The position numbers were made by a program, and so were the translations under genes. The notes under the pieces were generated by a model. It was not told the origin of the DNA, ran no database searches, and saw only the letters and a program-made list of their open reading frames with translations. A stretch of DNA of 64,000 nucleotides from Streptomyces sp. NBC_01237. Its GTDB lineage: Bacteria > Actinomycetota > Actinomycetes > Streptomycetales > Streptomycetaceae. Shown here one piece after another: positions 33,268-43,092 of this stretch. The number at the start of each line of letters is the position of its first letter. The first letter of the stretch is position 1. Location of the stretch: the NCBI RefSeq assembly GCF_035917275.1, contig NZ_CP108508.1, positions 3,720,001 to 3,784,000 of the forward strand, given 5' to 3'.

Positions 33268-33723
33268 GTGAAGGACCTGTACTCGATCAGCGAGGTCGCG
33301 GAGGCGTTCGGGCTGACGGTCGCGACCCTCCGGTTCTACGAGGAACGCGGACTCGTCCGGCACAGCGAGCGGCGCGGACGCGTCCGCCACTACCGCCGCG
33401 AGGACCTTGCCCGGCTCGCGTACGCCCAGCTCTGGCACGACGACGGCATGCTCACGCTCACGGAGACGAGCGCCATCGTGGACAGCGAACAGCTCGACGA
33501 CCGGCTCGCGCTGATCGCCGCCCAGCGGGACGCGATGCGCGAACGGATCGAGAAGCTCGACCGTGCCGTCGCGGTGCTGACCCATATGCTCGGCTGTCGC
33601 ACCGACAAGGCCCTGGACTGCCCGATGACCGGCGGCTACATCCGGGGCCGGGTGGACGCGGCCCTCGACGGCACCCCGCACACCACCGACTTCTGGCCGG
33701 AGGACCGGGGACCGGACCACTAG
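33268..33723 (+). CDS. MerR-family regulator of the divergent MFS gene
   Basis: 151 residues from GTG 33268, GGAGG upstream. MerR HTH: YSISEVAEAFGLTVATLRFY and EERGLVRHSERRGRVRHYRR. A coiled helix (RLALIAAQRDAMRERIEKLD) gives the dimer. The C-terminus has two Cys (MLGCRTDKALDC) that might sense metal or redox state, but they are not the C-x2-C-x-C-x5-C of SoxR, so no iron-sulphur cluster is expected. It almost surely binds the palindrome just upstream, controlling itself and the exporter. Confidence 0.88.
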   Translation: MKDLYSISEVAEAFGLTVATLRFYEERGLVRHSERRGRVRHYRREDLARLAYAQLWHDDGMLTLTETSAIVDSEQLDDRLALIAAQRDAMRERIEKLDRAVAVLTHMLGCRTDKALDCPMTGGYIRGRVDAALDGTPHTTDFWPEDRGPDH

Positions 33724-33859
33724 AAGACCGGACGGGGCGGAGGCCGGGGCGCGCGGGGACCGGACACGCCGGGGACTGGGGCCCGCCCGGGCCGGAAGCA
33801 CCGACAGCCGGACCCGCCGAGGGCCGGGCGGCCCACAGCCGGGCGTGCCGGGGGCTTCG

Positions 33860-34384
33860 CTAGAGGCCGGGTGACCGGCGGGCGGGTTCGATGCGGGCCA
33901 GCCAGGCCGTCAGGAGCGTTTCGAGGCCCGCGGCCTCCCGCGGGGTCAGTTCCGCCAGGAGGCGGTGCTCGTTGTGGATGTGCTCGGTGTATGCCTGGTC
34001 GATGAGCTCGCGTCCGGCGTCGGTGAGCGCGACGACGCGACCGCGTCCGTCGGCATCGCTGGTCCGGCGGGTGACCAGCCCCGCCCGTTGCAGCCGGTCG
34101 ATCCGTTTCGTCATGGCACCGGTCGTCACCATCGTGTGGGCGGCCAGCAGACCGGGGGCCCGCTCGAAGGGTGCGCCCGCGCGGCGCAGCGCCGCCAGGA
34201 CGTCGAACTCGCCCTCGCTCAGGCCGTAGCGGGCATAGACGACGCAGAGTTCCTGGGTGAGGGCGCGGGCGACGCGATGGAGCCGGCCGATGACGGCCTG
34301 CGGGCTCACATCGAGATCCGGCCGCTCCCGCCGCCACTCGGCCTGGACACGGGCCACCTGATCGGCTGCCGGCTGCTCTTCCAT
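33860..34384 (-). CDS. MarR-family regulator
   Basis: 174 residues from ATG 34384, which itself lies within a palindromic box. The winged helix covers about 55-125: LSEGEFDVLAALRRAG, TTGAMTKRIDRLQRAGLVTR and the wing RTSDADGRGRVVALT. Divergent from a CynX/NimT transporter; the three phased boxes in the shared region are its likely operator. Binding would block both starts, with release by a substrate of the exporter. Confidence 0.9.
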   Translation of the reverse strand: MEEQPAADQVARVQAEWRRERPDLDVSPQAVIGRLHRVARALTQELCVVYARYGLSEGEFDVLAALRRAGAPFERAPGLLAAHTMVTTGAMTKRIDRLQRAGLVTRRTSDADGRGRVVALTDAGRELIDQAYTEHIHNEHRLLAELTPREAAGLETLLTAWLARIEPARRSPGL

Positions 34385-34431
34385 GGAAGCCACTATACCT
34401 TCCGTGGAAGGTATAGTGGCTTCCATGGAAG
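34377..34431. promoter_or_regulatory. Triple MarR box forming a 48-bp perfect palindrome
   Basis: Three 10-11 bp palindromes, TTCCATGGAAG, CTTCCGTGGAAG and TTCCATGGAAG, are centred about 22 bp apart (near 34382, 34404 and 34426). Together, 34381-34403 and 34406-34428 are exact inverted copies. The left one contains the MarR ATG. Confidence 0.85.
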
Positions 34432-34541
34432 GTAGTTCACCCCGGGGTCTCGGGCGCTCCGACGACGGCCCGGTCCCACTTCGACGGGCGCGGACCCGTC
34501 CCGCCCCCGAAGGAAGGCGTCGGCACAAGGAAGGGGCCGGC

Positions 34542-35828
34542 ATGGCGAGCGACGAAGTGGTGGGCCCGCACCGCGTGCGGAAACGACGGGGTCCGGCACG
34601 CGCCGCTTCCGCCGGACAGGGCGCCGCGGTCGTCGCCCTGCTGCTGGCCGCGGTCAATCTCCGGCCCGCGGTCACCAGCCTCGGCCCGGTGCTCGAAGAG
34701 GTCCGGGCGGGCCTCGGGGTGAGTGCCGGTGTCGCCGGAGTCCTCACCTCCGTACCCGCGGCCTGCTTCGCGCTGGTCGGCTTTCTCGCGCCCCGTCCGG
34801 CCCGCCGGTACGGGCCGGGCCCGGTCATCACCGCGGGCCTGGCGGCGGCCGCTGTCGGTCTGGCGCTGCGCCCCTTCACGACGGGCGCCGCCTCGTTCAT
34901 CGGGGCCACCGCCCTCGCGCTCGCCGGGATCGCGGTGGCCAACGTGCTGCTGCCCGCCGTGGTGAAGGAACGCTTCCCGGAACGGGTCGGCATGATGACC
35001 GGCCTCTACGCCATGGCGCTCAACCTGGGCGCGTCCGCCGCCGCCGCTCTCACCGTCCCCGTGGCCCAGGTCTTCGGCGGCGACTGGCGCATCGGCCTCG
35101 CGGTCTGGGCCGCTCTCGCCGCCCTCGCCGTACCGCCCTGGCTCGCCCTCGCACGGTCACCCGCCCGACCGCCGCACGCCCGCGCCACCGCACCCGACTT
35201 CGCGCGGGACCCCGTGTACGGCCCCGTATCCGGCCCCGTATCCGGCCCCGAGCCCCGCGCGCCGCTCACCCGTGACCCGACCGCCTGGGCACTCGCCGTC
35301 TACTTCGGGCTACAGGCCACGGCGGCGTACGTCGTCATCGGCTGGCTGCCGCAGATCTACCGCGACGCCGGTCTCTCCGCCGGAACCGCCGGTCTGCTGT
35401 TCGCCCTCACCTCCGTACTCGGCATCCCCCTGTCCTTCGCCCTGTCCGCCGCCGCCGGAGGACTGCGCAGCCAGAGCGGGATCGCGGTGACCATCGGGGT
35501 GTTCGGACTGGCCGGATACACCGGGCTCTGGGCCGCACCGGCCACCGCGCCGTGGCTGTGGGCCGTACTGCTCGGCATCGCCAACTGCTCGTTCCCGCTG
35601 GCTCTGACGATGATCGGCATGCGGGGCCGGGACGGTGCGGCGGTGATCCGGCTGTCGGCCTTCGCGCAGAGCACCGGCTATCTGCTGTCGATCCCCGGCC
35701 CCGTACTGGTCGGCGCCCTCTACCAGCACACCGGCAGCTGGCGCACACCCCTGCTCTTCATGAGCCTGCTCATGCTTCCCCAGCTCGCGGCCGGTCTGCT
35801 CGCGGGCCGCGACCGCCGGATCGGCTGA
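34542..35828 (+). CDS. CynX/NimT-type MFS transporter (MarR-linked)
   Basis: 428 residues from ATG 34542 (AAGGAAGGGG upstream); an in-frame ATG inside the right MarR box (34425) would add 39 polar residues. Twelve helices, with AAVNLRPAVTSLGPVLEEV in the first, a cytoplasmic Arg/Pro-rich loop (about 225-255) and YFGLQATAAYVVIGWLPQIY at the start of the second half, place it in the CynX/NimT branch. The export substrate is unknown. It resembles the MerR-linked transporter, so the two are likely ancient duplicates with different control. Confidence 0.87.
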   Translation: MASDEVVGPHRVRKRRGPARAASAGQGAAVVALLLAAVNLRPAVTSLGPVLEEVRAGLGVSAGVAGVLTSVPAACFALVGFLAPRPARRYGPGPVITAGLAAAAVGLALRPFTTGAASFIGATALALAGIAVANVLLPAVVKERFPERVGMMTGLYAMALNLGASAAAALTVPVAQVFGGDWRIGLAVWAALAALAVPPWLALARSPARPPHARATAPDFARDPVYGPVSGPVSGPEPRAPLTRDPTAWALAVYFGLQATAAYVVIGWLPQIYRDAGLSAGTAGLLFALTSVLGIPLSFALSAAAGGLRSQSGIAVTIGVFGLAGYTGLWAAPATAPWLWAVLLGIANCSFPLALTMIGMRGRDGAAVIRLSAFAQSTGYLLSIPGPVLVGALYQHTGSWRTPLLFMSLLMLPQLAAGLLAGRDRRIG

Positions 35829-35994
35829 TCCGGTCCGGGGGCGGCTCCGGTCCGAAGCCCACGGCACCCACGGCAGGCTTTACCCCACGGTCGACCACTC
35901 GTCTTCCCTGGTCAGCTAGCGTTCAAGCATCCATTGACCATGTTGTACGGGGCCGCTCGGCCATGACCGACCGGGCCCGGGGGAGAGGTGTGCC

Positions 35995-36300
35995 ATGAGT
36001 GTGGTCGACCTTGCGGAGACGGCGGCCGGTCTTCCGGCGGCGTGGAGTTCGCACCGGCTCGGGCTGGTGGGGGCGGCCCGCGTGAAGGTCCTGCGCATGG
36101 ACGGACTGCCGGTCGAGGAGGAGAGCCACGCAGCCGCCGAGGCACTGCTGGTCCTCGACGGCCTGCTGGAGCTGGAGGTGGACGGCCGGCCGGTGCCGGT
36201 ACGGGCGGGCGAGCTGTACCTGGTGGCGGCGGGAACCCCCCACGCGGTCCGCCCCGGAAGCCGCGGCACGCTGGTGATCGTGGAACTGCCGGAGGAGTGA
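35995..36300 (+). CDS. Small single-domain cupin protein
   Basis: 101 residues. The cupin pattern appears as ESHAAAEALLVLDGLLELEV then GELYLVAAGTPHAVRPG; however, the first metal motif G-x5-H-x-H is reduced to one His (ESHAAAE) and the second has a single His (PHAVR), so metal binding may be incomplete. It is cytoplasmic and has no linked pathway. A 20-bp hairpin lies after it. Confidence 0.8.
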   Translation: MSVVDLAETAAGLPAAWSSHRLGLVGAARVKVLRMDGLPVEEESHAAAEALLVLDGLLELEVDGRPVPVRAGELYLVAAGTPHAVRPGSRGTLVIVELPEE

Positions 36301-36356
36301 CCGTTCCTCTCCGCCCCGGCCGCGCCCGGGAGGACGGCCCCCGGGGCACAGGGTCA

Positions 36357-36400
36357 CCGCCCGGTGGCCGGCCGCAGATGTGCGGCCGGCCACCGGGCGG
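36357..36400. terminator. 20-bp perfect hairpin, convergent terminator
   Basis: CCGCCCGGTGGCCGGCCGCA, loop GATG, then its exact complement. It is the strongest hairpin in the window and lies between the cupin and fbiC ends. Confidence 0.85.
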
Positions 36401-36421
36401 AGCCGTACGGGAGCTCCGTCC

Positions 36422-39004
36422 TCAGCTGGGCAGCACCGGCAGCAGTTCCGGCAGATGGCCGTCCGACGCGGCGGCGGCCGTGACGCGCTCCGCCGGGACC
36501 TCGCCGTACAGCGTCGTGCGCGGGCGGGCCGGGCGGCCGGCCAGGTCGGCGATGGCGATCAGGTCCTGGACGGAACGGTACGAGCCGTAACTCGACCCCG
36601 CCATACGGGAGATGGTCTCCTCCATCAGCGTGCCGCCCAGGTCGTTCGCGCCCGAGCGGAGCATCTCCGCCGCGCCCTCCGCGCCGAGCTTCACCCAGCT
36701 CGTCTGGATGTTGGTGATGTGCGGGTGGAGCAGCAGGCGGGCCATCGCGGTGACGGCCCTGTTGTCGCGGTCGGTGGGGCCGGGGCGGGCGATGCCCGCC
36801 AGATAGACCGGGGCGTTGGTGTGGATGAAGGGAAGGGTCACGAACTCCGTGAATCCGCCCGTCTCCTGCTGGAGGTTGGCCAGCGTCCTGAGGTGGCCGA
36901 GCCAGTGGCGGGGCTGGTCGACATGGCCGTACATCATGGTGGAGGACGACCGCAGGCCCACCTCGTGGGCGGTTTTGATGACCTCCAGCCAGGTGGCGGT
37001 GGGGAGCTTGCCCTTGGTGAGGATCCAGCGGACCTCGTCGTCCAGGATCTCCGCCGCCGTGCCGGGGATCGAGCCGAGCCCGGCCTCCTTCGCGGCGATC
37101 AGCCAGTCGCGGATGGACATCCCGGTGCGGGTCGCGCCGTTGACGACCTCCATGGGCGAGAACGCGTGCACATGAATGCCGGGGACGCGTTCGCGCACCG
37201 CCCGTGCGATGTCGAAGTACGCCGTGCCGGGCAGGTCCGGATGGATGCCGCCCTGCATGCAGACCTCGACCGCGCCGACGTCCCACGCCTGGGCCGCCCG
37301 GTCGGCGACCTGGTCCAGGGAGAGGGTGTACGCGTCGGCGTCGGTGCGCCGCTGGGCGAAGGCGCAGAAACGGCAGCCGGTGTAGCAGACGTTGGTGAAG
37401 TTGATGTTCCGCGTGACGATGTACGTGACGTCGTCGCCGACCACGTCCCGGCGCAGCGCGTCCGCGATCCGGCACAGCTCGTCGAGCGCCGGGCCGTCCG
37501 CGTGGAGCAGGGCGAGGGCCTGGTCGTCGGTGAGCTTCGTGGGGTCGTCGGCGGCCTGCCCGAGCGCCTGGCGTACGTCGGCGTCGATACGGGACGGCAC
37601 CATCCCGGGGGCGGCCGCCTCGCGGAGCGCCTCCCAGTCCCCGTACACCACGTCGAAGTCGTCGCGGCGGTCGCCGGTACGGCCCTCGGTGTCGATGGTG
37701 CGGTGCAGGTCGGTGCGGCCGGTGGCGTTGAAGCCCTCGTCCGGTTCCTGCCAGGGCAGGCCGGTGGGGATCGCGCCCTCGCGGGCGAGGCCCGTCTCCG
37801 GGTCCGCCAGGGCGCGGACGTGCGGGACGAGGCGGGGGTCCAGCCACGGCTCGCCGCGCTGGACGAACTCCGGGTAGATGGTGAGACGTTCGCGGAGCGT
37901 GAAGCCCGACTCGGCTGTCCTGGCGGCCAGTTCGTCGATGTGCGGCCAGGGGCGTTCGGGGTTCACATGGTCGGGCGTGAGGGGCGAGACACCGCCCCAG
38001 TCGTCGATCCCGGCGCCGATGAGCAGCGCGTACTCGGCGTCCACCAGATTCGGCGGGGCCTGGATGCGGGCGGAGGGGCCGAGGATGTGGCGGGCCACGG
38101 CGATGGCCGCCGCCAGTTCCTCCAGCTCGGCGTCCGGCATGCCGCGCATCGCCGTGTCCGGCTTGGCGCGGAAGTTCTGGACGATGATCTCCTGGATGCC
38201 GTGGTAGGCGCGGGCGGTCTTGCGCAGCTCGAAGAGGGAGTCCGCGCGCTCCTCGTACGACTCACCGATCCCGATGAGGATGCCGGTGGTGAACGGGACG
38301 TTGGAGCGGCCCGCGTCCTCCAGGACACGCAGCCGTACGGCCGGTTCCTTGTCCGGGGAGCCGTGGTGCGGGCCGCCCGGCTCGGACCACAGGCGGGTCG
38401 CCGTCGTCTCCAGCATCATCCCCATGGACGGGGCGACGGGCTTGAGCCGCTGGAGGTCGGTCCAGGTCATGACGCCCGGGTTGAGGTGGGGCAGCAGCCC
38501 GGTCTCCTCCAGGACCCGGATCGCCATGGCCCGTACGTACGCGAGGGTGTCGTCGTACCCCTCGGCCTCCAGCCACTCGCGCGCCTCGGGCCAGCGGTCC
38601 TCGGGCCGGTCGCCCAGGGTGAACAGCGCTTCCTTGCATCCCATGGCCGCGCCCTCGCGGGCGATGGCCAGGACCTCGTCGGGAGACAGGAACATCCCGT
38701 GGCCCTCGCGGCGGAGCTTGCCCGGCACGGTGACGAAGGTGCAGTAGTGGCACTTGTCACGGCAGAGCCGGGTCAGTGGGATGAAGACCTTGCGCGAGTA
38801 CGTGATGACGCCCGGCCGGCCGGCGGCCAGAAGGCCCGCGTCCCGCACCCGCGCGGCGGACGCGGAGAGGTCCGTCAGATCGTCGCCGCGCGCCTGGAGC
38901 AGTACGGCGGCCTCGGTCACATCGAGGGCGACACCGTCACGGGCCCGTTTGAGCGCGCGCCGCATGGCGTTGGTGGTGGGGCGTCCGCTCTGAGGATCGG
39001 TCAT
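36422..39004 (-). CDS. fbiC: FO synthase, fused CofG/CofH (F420 biosynthesis)
   Basis: 860 residues from ATG 39004. Two radical-SAM domains: CofG-like (cluster Cys C81, C85, C88 in CRDKCHYC) and CofH-like (C540, C544, C547 in CYTGCRFC). The two-domain enzyme joins tyrosine and a ribityl-uracil intermediate to make FO, the deazaflavin core of coenzyme F420. The fused form is typical of actinobacteria. The product would serve F420-dependent LLM enzymes such as those at 42.2, 51.4 and 53.4 kb. It is divergent from a HAD hydrolase gene. Confidence 0.97.
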   Translation of the reverse strand: MTDPQSGRPTTNAMRRALKRARDGVALDVTEAAVLLQARGDDLTDLSASAARVRDAGLLAAGRPGVITYSRKVFIPLTRLCRDKCHYCTFVTVPGKLRREGHGMFLSPDEVLAIAREGAAMGCKEALFTLGDRPEDRWPEAREWLEAEGYDDTLAYVRAMAIRVLEETGLLPHLNPGVMTWTDLQRLKPVAPSMGMMLETTATRLWSEPGGPHHGSPDKEPAVRLRVLEDAGRSNVPFTTGILIGIGESYEERADSLFELRKTARAYHGIQEIIVQNFRAKPDTAMRGMPDAELEELAAAIAVARHILGPSARIQAPPNLVDAEYALLIGAGIDDWGGVSPLTPDHVNPERPWPHIDELAARTAESGFTLRERLTIYPEFVQRGEPWLDPRLVPHVRALADPETGLAREGAIPTGLPWQEPDEGFNATGRTDLHRTIDTEGRTGDRRDDFDVVYGDWEALREAAAPGMVPSRIDADVRQALGQAADDPTKLTDDQALALLHADGPALDELCRIADALRRDVVGDDVTYIVTRNINFTNVCYTGCRFCAFAQRRTDADAYTLSLDQVADRAAQAWDVGAVEVCMQGGIHPDLPGTAYFDIARAVRERVPGIHVHAFSPMEVVNGATRTGMSIRDWLIAAKEAGLGSIPGTAAEILDDEVRWILTKGKLPTATWLEVIKTAHEVGLRSSSTMMYGHVDQPRHWLGHLRTLANLQQETGGFTEFVTLPFIHTNAPVYLAGIARPGPTDRDNRAVTAMARLLLHPHITNIQTSWVKLGAEGAAEMLRSGANDLGGTLMEETISRMAGSSYGSYRSVQDLIAIADLAGRPARPRTTLYGEVPAERVTAAAASDGHLPELLPVLPS

Positions 39005-39167
39005 GGACCCGAGCATACGAGCGAGGCACGCGAACCGGACCACGGCCTCCTTCGGGCCGGCGGGCGGGAACCCGGTCCTCGGTACGGAGCCCACTCTCAC
39101 TCGTCCGGGCCGACTCACCGAATGAGACCCTTCGCGCGGCCGACGCGCCCGTAGGGTCGGGACGGTG

Positions 39168-39905
39168 ATGGAAACGATCGTGTTCGACATCGGCGAGACC
39201 CTCGTACGCGACGACCGCTACTGGGCGTCCTGGGCCAACTGGCTCGGTGTCCCGCCGCACACACTCAGCGCGCTGGTGGGCGCCGCCGTGGTCCAGGGCC
39301 GGGACGGCGCCGACGCGCTGCGCATCCTGCGCCCCGACATGGACGTCACCGAGGCCTACCTCGCGCGGGCGGCGTCGGGACGCGGCGAGCACCTGGACGA
39401 GTCGGATCTCTACCCGGACGTACGGCCCGCCCTGGCCGAACTGCGCGCGCTGGGCGTCCGCGTCGTGGTCGCGGGCAACCGGACGGTACGTGCCGGGGAG
39501 CTGCTGCGGGCGCTGGACCTGCCCGCGGATCTCGTCGTCACGTCCGACGAGTGGGGGGTGTCGAAGCCGGACCCGGAGTTCTTCAGGCGCGTGCTGGAGG
39601 TGTCGGGGGCAAAGCCGCAGTCGACGCTGTACGTCGGTGATCATCCGGCCGACGACCTGTTCCCGGCCAAGTCCTCGGGGCTGCGGGCCGCGCATCTGCG
39701 GCGCGGGCCGTACGGGCACTGGTGGGCGGACCACCCCGATGTCGTGGAGACGGCGGACTTCCGGATCAACGCGCTGACGGAGCTGCCGGGGCTGCTGGGC
39801 GAGGCGGGAGTGGCTGCCGGGGCGGATGCGGGTGCGGGCACGGGGGTTGCGACGGCGGGGAGTGAGGCACCGGTGCGGCGGCGGGCGCTTCGGGCCGTAC
39901 GGTAG
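39168..39905 (+). CDS. HAD-superfamily hydrolase
   Basis: 245 residues from ATG 39168 (GTG 39165 is an alternative). HAD motif I is FDIGETLV (residues 5-12): D..GE.L with Gly/Glu in place of the usual second Asp, so the general acid is atypical. Motif II lies in VVVAGNRT, motif III K in SKPDPEFF, and motif IV in [10 protein letters not shown]. The usual role is phosphate-ester hydrolysis. The last ~30 residues are Ala/Gly-rich and look disordered. It starts 164 bp from, and divergent to, fbiC. Confidence 0.85.
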   Translation: METIVFDIGETLVRDDRYWASWANWLGVPPHTLSALVGAAVVQGRDGADALRILRPDMDVTEAYLARAASGRGEHLDESDLYPDVRPALAELRALGVRVVVAGNRTVRAGELLRALDLPADLVVTSDEWGVSKPDPEFFRRVLEVSGAKPQSTLYVGDHPADDLFPAKSSGLRAAHLRRGPYGHWWADHPDVVETADFRINALTELPGLLGEAGVAAGADAGAGTGVATAGSEAPVRRRALRAVR

Positions 39906-40280
39906 CGGGCCGCCGGCCGGGCTCCGGCTGTCCGGGATGCCCGTCCCCCGGGGCCCAGTTGGATCCGGGCGGACCGGACGAGGGTTCCGTCCTCGAACGC
40001 CGGACGGGCTGAAGAGGGCACCCCGGCCACCGACGCAATGGTTCGGTGCGCAGACGCGGACGGACTGCGAAGGCGGACCGGCCCCGGACACGAAGGCTTC
40101 CGGACCACCACCACAAGAGTTCCGTCCTCGAACGCCGGACGGGCTGAAAAGGGCACCCCGGCCACCGACGCAGCGGTTCCGTCCTCAGCCGCGGACGGCC
40201 GGAAAGCGCACCGGCCACCACCGCAGCGGTTCCGCGCTCAGGCGCCGGACGGGCTGTGAAGGCACCCCGGAGCCGCGCCG
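39906..40280. repeat. Streptomyces intergenic repeat cluster (CCTCGAACGCCGGACGGGCTG family)
   Basis: Four partial copies of a ~55-60 bp element: GTTCCGTCCTCGAACGCCGG followed by ACGGGCTGAA, GGGCACCCCGGCCACC and GACGCAG, starting near 39986, 40119, 40175 and 40233, the later two degenerate. Such CCGTCCTC...GGACGGGCTG hairpins are spread through Streptomyces genomes. No gene fits this stretch. Confidence 0.7.
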
Positions 40281-41513
40281 TCACGGTGCCGTCGTGAAGG
40301 CCAGTGAGACGTTGTGGCCGCCGAAGCCGAAGGAGTTGGCCAGCCCGGCGGTCCACGTTCCCCGGCGGGGCTCTGCCGTGACGAGGTCGAGGCCGTGACC
40401 GATCGCCGGGTCGGGCGTGTCGAGGTTCCTGATGGCGGGCACGACCCCGTCGCGCAGCGCGAGCACGGTGACGGCGGCCCCCAACGCGCCGGACGCTCCC
40501 AGGAGATGGCCGGTCATCGACTTGGTCGCGGTGACCACCGGGGTGTGCGCGCCCAGGACCTCGGCCAGGGCGTCCGCCTCCGCGAGGTCCCCCTGCGGTG
40601 TGGAGGTGGCGTGCGCGTGGACGAGGCCGATGTCCGTGGGCGCGAGGCCGCCCGACTCCCCTGCCCGCCGCATGGCCCGTACCTGTCCGGCGGTGTCGGA
40701 CGCGGTGATGTGCCCGGCGCTGGAGGTGACGGCCGCCCCGGCGAGGACGCCGTGGGGGCGGGCGCCTCGGGCGCGGGCGAACTCGGCGCGCTCCAGCACC
40801 AGGACGGCGGCGCCCTCGCCCAGGACGAAGCCGTCGCGGTCGGCGTCGAAGGGGCGGGAGGCGCGGTCCGGGTCGCCGTTCGCCGTCGACAGCGCCCGCA
40901 TCTGCGCGAAGCCCGCCAGCGGCAGCGCGTGCAGACATGCCTCGGCCCCTCCGGCGACGACGACATCGGCGCGGCCGAGCCGGATCAGATCGAGCCCGTA
41001 CGCGAGGGCCTCCGCCCCCGAGGCACAGGCGCTCACCGGGGTGTGCGCGCCGCCCCGGGCCCCCAGATCGATGCTCACCCAGGCGGCCGGGCCGTTCGCC
41101 ATCAGCATCGGCACGGTGTGCGGGGACACCTTGCGCGGCCCCGACTCCTCCAGGATGTCGTCCTGCCCGAGCAACGAGAGCACGCCGCCCACCCCCGTAC
41201 CGATGACGACGGCCACCCGCTCCGGGTCGACGCCGGACAGCGCCGCGTCGGCCCACGCCCGGCGCGCGCTCACCAGGGCCGCCTGCTCGCACCGGTCCAG
41301 CCGTCGTGCCTCGGTCCGCTTCATCTCCGTGGCCGGGTCCACCCGCATCGGCGCCGCCAGCCGGACGGGCAGCCCGGCGGCCCACTCCCCGCGCAGCGCC
41401 GCGACCCCGCTCTCCCCGGCCAGCATCGCCGCCCACGTCGTGGCGAGGTCACCGCCCAGCGGTGTGGTCGCCCCGAGTCCGGTCACCCATACCCCCGCGT
41501 CGCCCTTCGGCAC
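40281..41513 (-). CDS. Stand-alone beta-ketoacyl-ACP synthase (KAS II / FabF-like)
   Basis: 410 residues from ATG 41513. Cys-His-His triad of thiolase-fold condensing enzymes: C163 in VSACASGAEA, H301 in HAHATSTPQGD and H336 in KSMTGHLLGASG, with NSFGFGGHN at the C-terminus. It would condense malonyl-ACP with an acyl-ACP. No acyl carrier protein, ketoreductase or malonyltransferase is nearby, so this is not a PKS cluster, but a single extra condensing enzyme. It is divergent from a TetR regulator with a perfect palindrome between them, so it is probably the TetR target. Confidence 0.9.
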   Translation of the reverse strand: MPKGDAGVWVTGLGATTPLGGDLATTWAAMLAGESGVAALRGEWAAGLPVRLAAPMRVDPATEMKRTEARRLDRCEQAALVSARRAWADAALSGVDPERVAVVIGTGVGGVLSLLGQDDILEESGPRKVSPHTVPMLMANGPAAWVSIDLGARGGAHTPVSACASGAEALAYGLDLIRLGRADVVVAGGAEACLHALPLAGFAQMRALSTANGDPDRASRPFDADRDGFVLGEGAAVLVLERAEFARARGARPHGVLAGAAVTSSAGHITASDTAGQVRAMRRAGESGGLAPTDIGLVHAHATSTPQGDLAEADALAEVLGAHTPVVTATKSMTGHLLGASGALGAAVTVLALRDGVVPAIRNLDTPDPAIGHGLDLVTAEPRRGTWTAGLANSFGFGGHNVSLAFTTAP

Positions 41514-41559
41514 AGCACACCCTCCACCCGTTCGACAGCGTGATCCTTGACAGGAACGC

Positions 41560-41585
41560 TAGCCAACCAACCGGATGGTTGGCTA
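41560..41585. promoter_or_regulatory. TetR operator palindrome
   Basis: TAGCCAACCA-ACCGGA-TGGTTGGCTA: 10-bp arms, 6-base centre, midway between the KAS start (41513) and TetR start (41600). Confidence 0.82.
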
Positions 41586-41599
41586 TGTAGGGTTGTGCC

Positions 41600-42199
41600 A
41601 TGTCGCAGCACGCCGAATCAGTAGGAACCCGCGCCCGTCTCCTGGCCGCGGCCAGGGAGGAATTCGCCGCCCATGGGATGGGAGGCGCCCGCGTCGGCCG
41701 GATCGCCGAGCAGGCGGGCGCCAACAAGGAGCGCATCTACGGCTACTTCGGCAGCAAGGAGAAGCTCTTCGCCGCGGTCGTCGCCGAGGCCCTGGCCGAG
41801 CAGGCGGCGCTCCTGGGCCTGCCCACCGGCGACCCCGCCGAGTACGCGGGCCGGATCTTTGACCTCCACCAGCAGAACCCGCACATGCTCCGCCTGATGA
41901 TGTGGGAGGCCCTGCACTACGGCACGGGCACCCTCCCCGCCGAGGAGCAACGCACCGCCCGCTACCGGGACATGATCACCGAGCTCTCCGCGACCCTGAA
42001 CACCCCCGCCGACCCCCGGACCGCGCACACCTTCCTGGCGCTCCTGGGCATCGCGGTACTCCCCGCGGCCTTCCCCCAGCTCACCCGCCTGATCCTGGGC
42101 CCGGCCGCGGACGCCCCGGTCACCCGCCACCACATCGTGGAACTGGCCCGCCGCATGATGGCCGACCGGCCGGCGGCAGAGCCCGCCCCCCGTACCTGA
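41600..42199 (+). CDS. TetR-family regulator divergent from KAS gene
   Basis: 199 residues from ATG 41600. The N-terminal HTH is RARLLAAAREEFAAHGMGGA, RVGRIAEQAGANKERIYGYF and GSKEKLFAAVV. The rest is a helical ligand/dimer domain (TetR_C type) with no recognised ligand pocket. It overlooks the 10-bp-arm palindrome, so it probably represses itself and the ketosynthase; an acyl-CoA or acyl-ACP ligand is a reasonable guess. Confidence 0.92.
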   Translation: MSQHAESVGTRARLLAAAREEFAAHGMGGARVGRIAEQAGANKERIYGYFGSKEKLFAAVVAEALAEQAALLGLPTGDPAEYAGRIFDLHQQNPHMLRLMMWEALHYGTGTLPAEEQRTARYRDMITELSATLNTPADPRTAHTFLALLGIAVLPAAFPQLTRLILGPAADAPVTRHHIVELARRMMADRPAAEPAPRT

Positions 42200-42246
42200 G
42201 AACTGTCCCGGCATCCCCGCCGGCCGGGCGGGACACCGGACATGAC

Positions 42247-43092
42247 CTAGAGATACGCGGCGCACGCGTCCAGTACGCGCAGCACCTCCGGCTCGCCCGC
42301 CGGGGGCAGTTGGAGCACGATCTCCTCGATGCCCAGGTCCGCGTAGTGCGCCAGCTTTCCGGGGCTCGGCAGGACCGCGTACGGGACCACCTGGAGGTGC
42401 TTCGGGTCCCGGCCCGCCGCCTCCCAGACCTCGCGCAGCTTCGGCACGGACTCCGTCAGGCCGCGCCCGCCGATCGGGAGCCAGCCGTCCGCGTACTCCG
42501 CGATGGACGCGAACAGTTTCGGGCCCGCCGCACCGCCGATCAGGGTGCGCGGGCCGTTCACCGGGCCGCGCGGGCGCTGGACCGGCTTCGGGTGGGCCCA
42601 GCTCGCCCGGACCGAGCCGAACTCGCCCTCGTACGCCGTCGGCTCGTCCGCCCACAGGGCCCGCATCAGCGCCATCCGGTCGCGCGCCAGCTCCCGCCGC
42701 GTCGACCAGCCCACCCCGTGGTCCGCGGCCTCCTCCACGTTCCAGCCGAAGCCGACGCCGAGCGTGAACCGGCCGCCGGAGAGGTGGTCGAGCGTGGCGA
42801 TCTGCTTCGCCAGGTCGATCGGGTCGTGCTGGGCGACCAGGGTGATGCCCGTGCCGAGCGCCAGACGTTCGGTCACCGCCGCGGCCTGGCCGAGGGCGAC
42901 GAAGGGGTCCAGGGTGCGGCCGTACTCCGGCGGCAGCTCGCCGCCCGCCGGGTAGGGGGTCTCCCGGCTCACCGGGATATGGGTGTGCTCGGGCAGATAC
43001 AGCCCGGCGAATCCCCGCTGCTCCAGTTCGCGCGCGAGCCTGACCGGCGTGACCGTCTCATCGGTGAGGAAGATCGTTGTGGCGATCCGCAT
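42247..43092 (-). CDS. LLM-class F420-dependent oxidoreductase
   Basis: 281 residues from ATG 43092 (GGAGG upstream). TIM-barrel luciferase-like monooxygenase: IFLTDETVTPVRLARELEQR, FAGLYLPEHTHIP, LDHLSGGRFTLGVGFGWN and EVLR at the end. The spacing matches the F420 branch (TIGR03619 type). Its substrate is unknown. It is convergent with the TetR gene and divergent from the PHP-type gene. Confidence 0.87.
   Translation of the reverse strand: MRIATTIFLTDETVTPVRLARELEQRGFAGLYLPEHTHIPVSRETPYPAGGELPPEYGRTLDPFVALGQAAAVTERLALGTGITLVAQHDPIDLAKQIATLDHLSGGRFTLGVGFGWNVEEAADHGVGWSTRRELARDRMALMRALWADEPTAYEGEFGSVRASWAHPKPVQRPRGPVNGPRTLIGGAAGPKLFASIAEYADGWLPIGGRGLTESVPKLREVWEAAGRDPKHLQVVPYAVLPSPGKLAHYADLGIEEIVLQLPPAGEPEVLRVLDACAAYL

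Noticed and set aside
40281..41513. Polyketide biosynthesis cluster around the ketosynthase
   Set aside because: No carrier protein, ketoreductase, acyltransferase or tailoring enzymes are adjacent.
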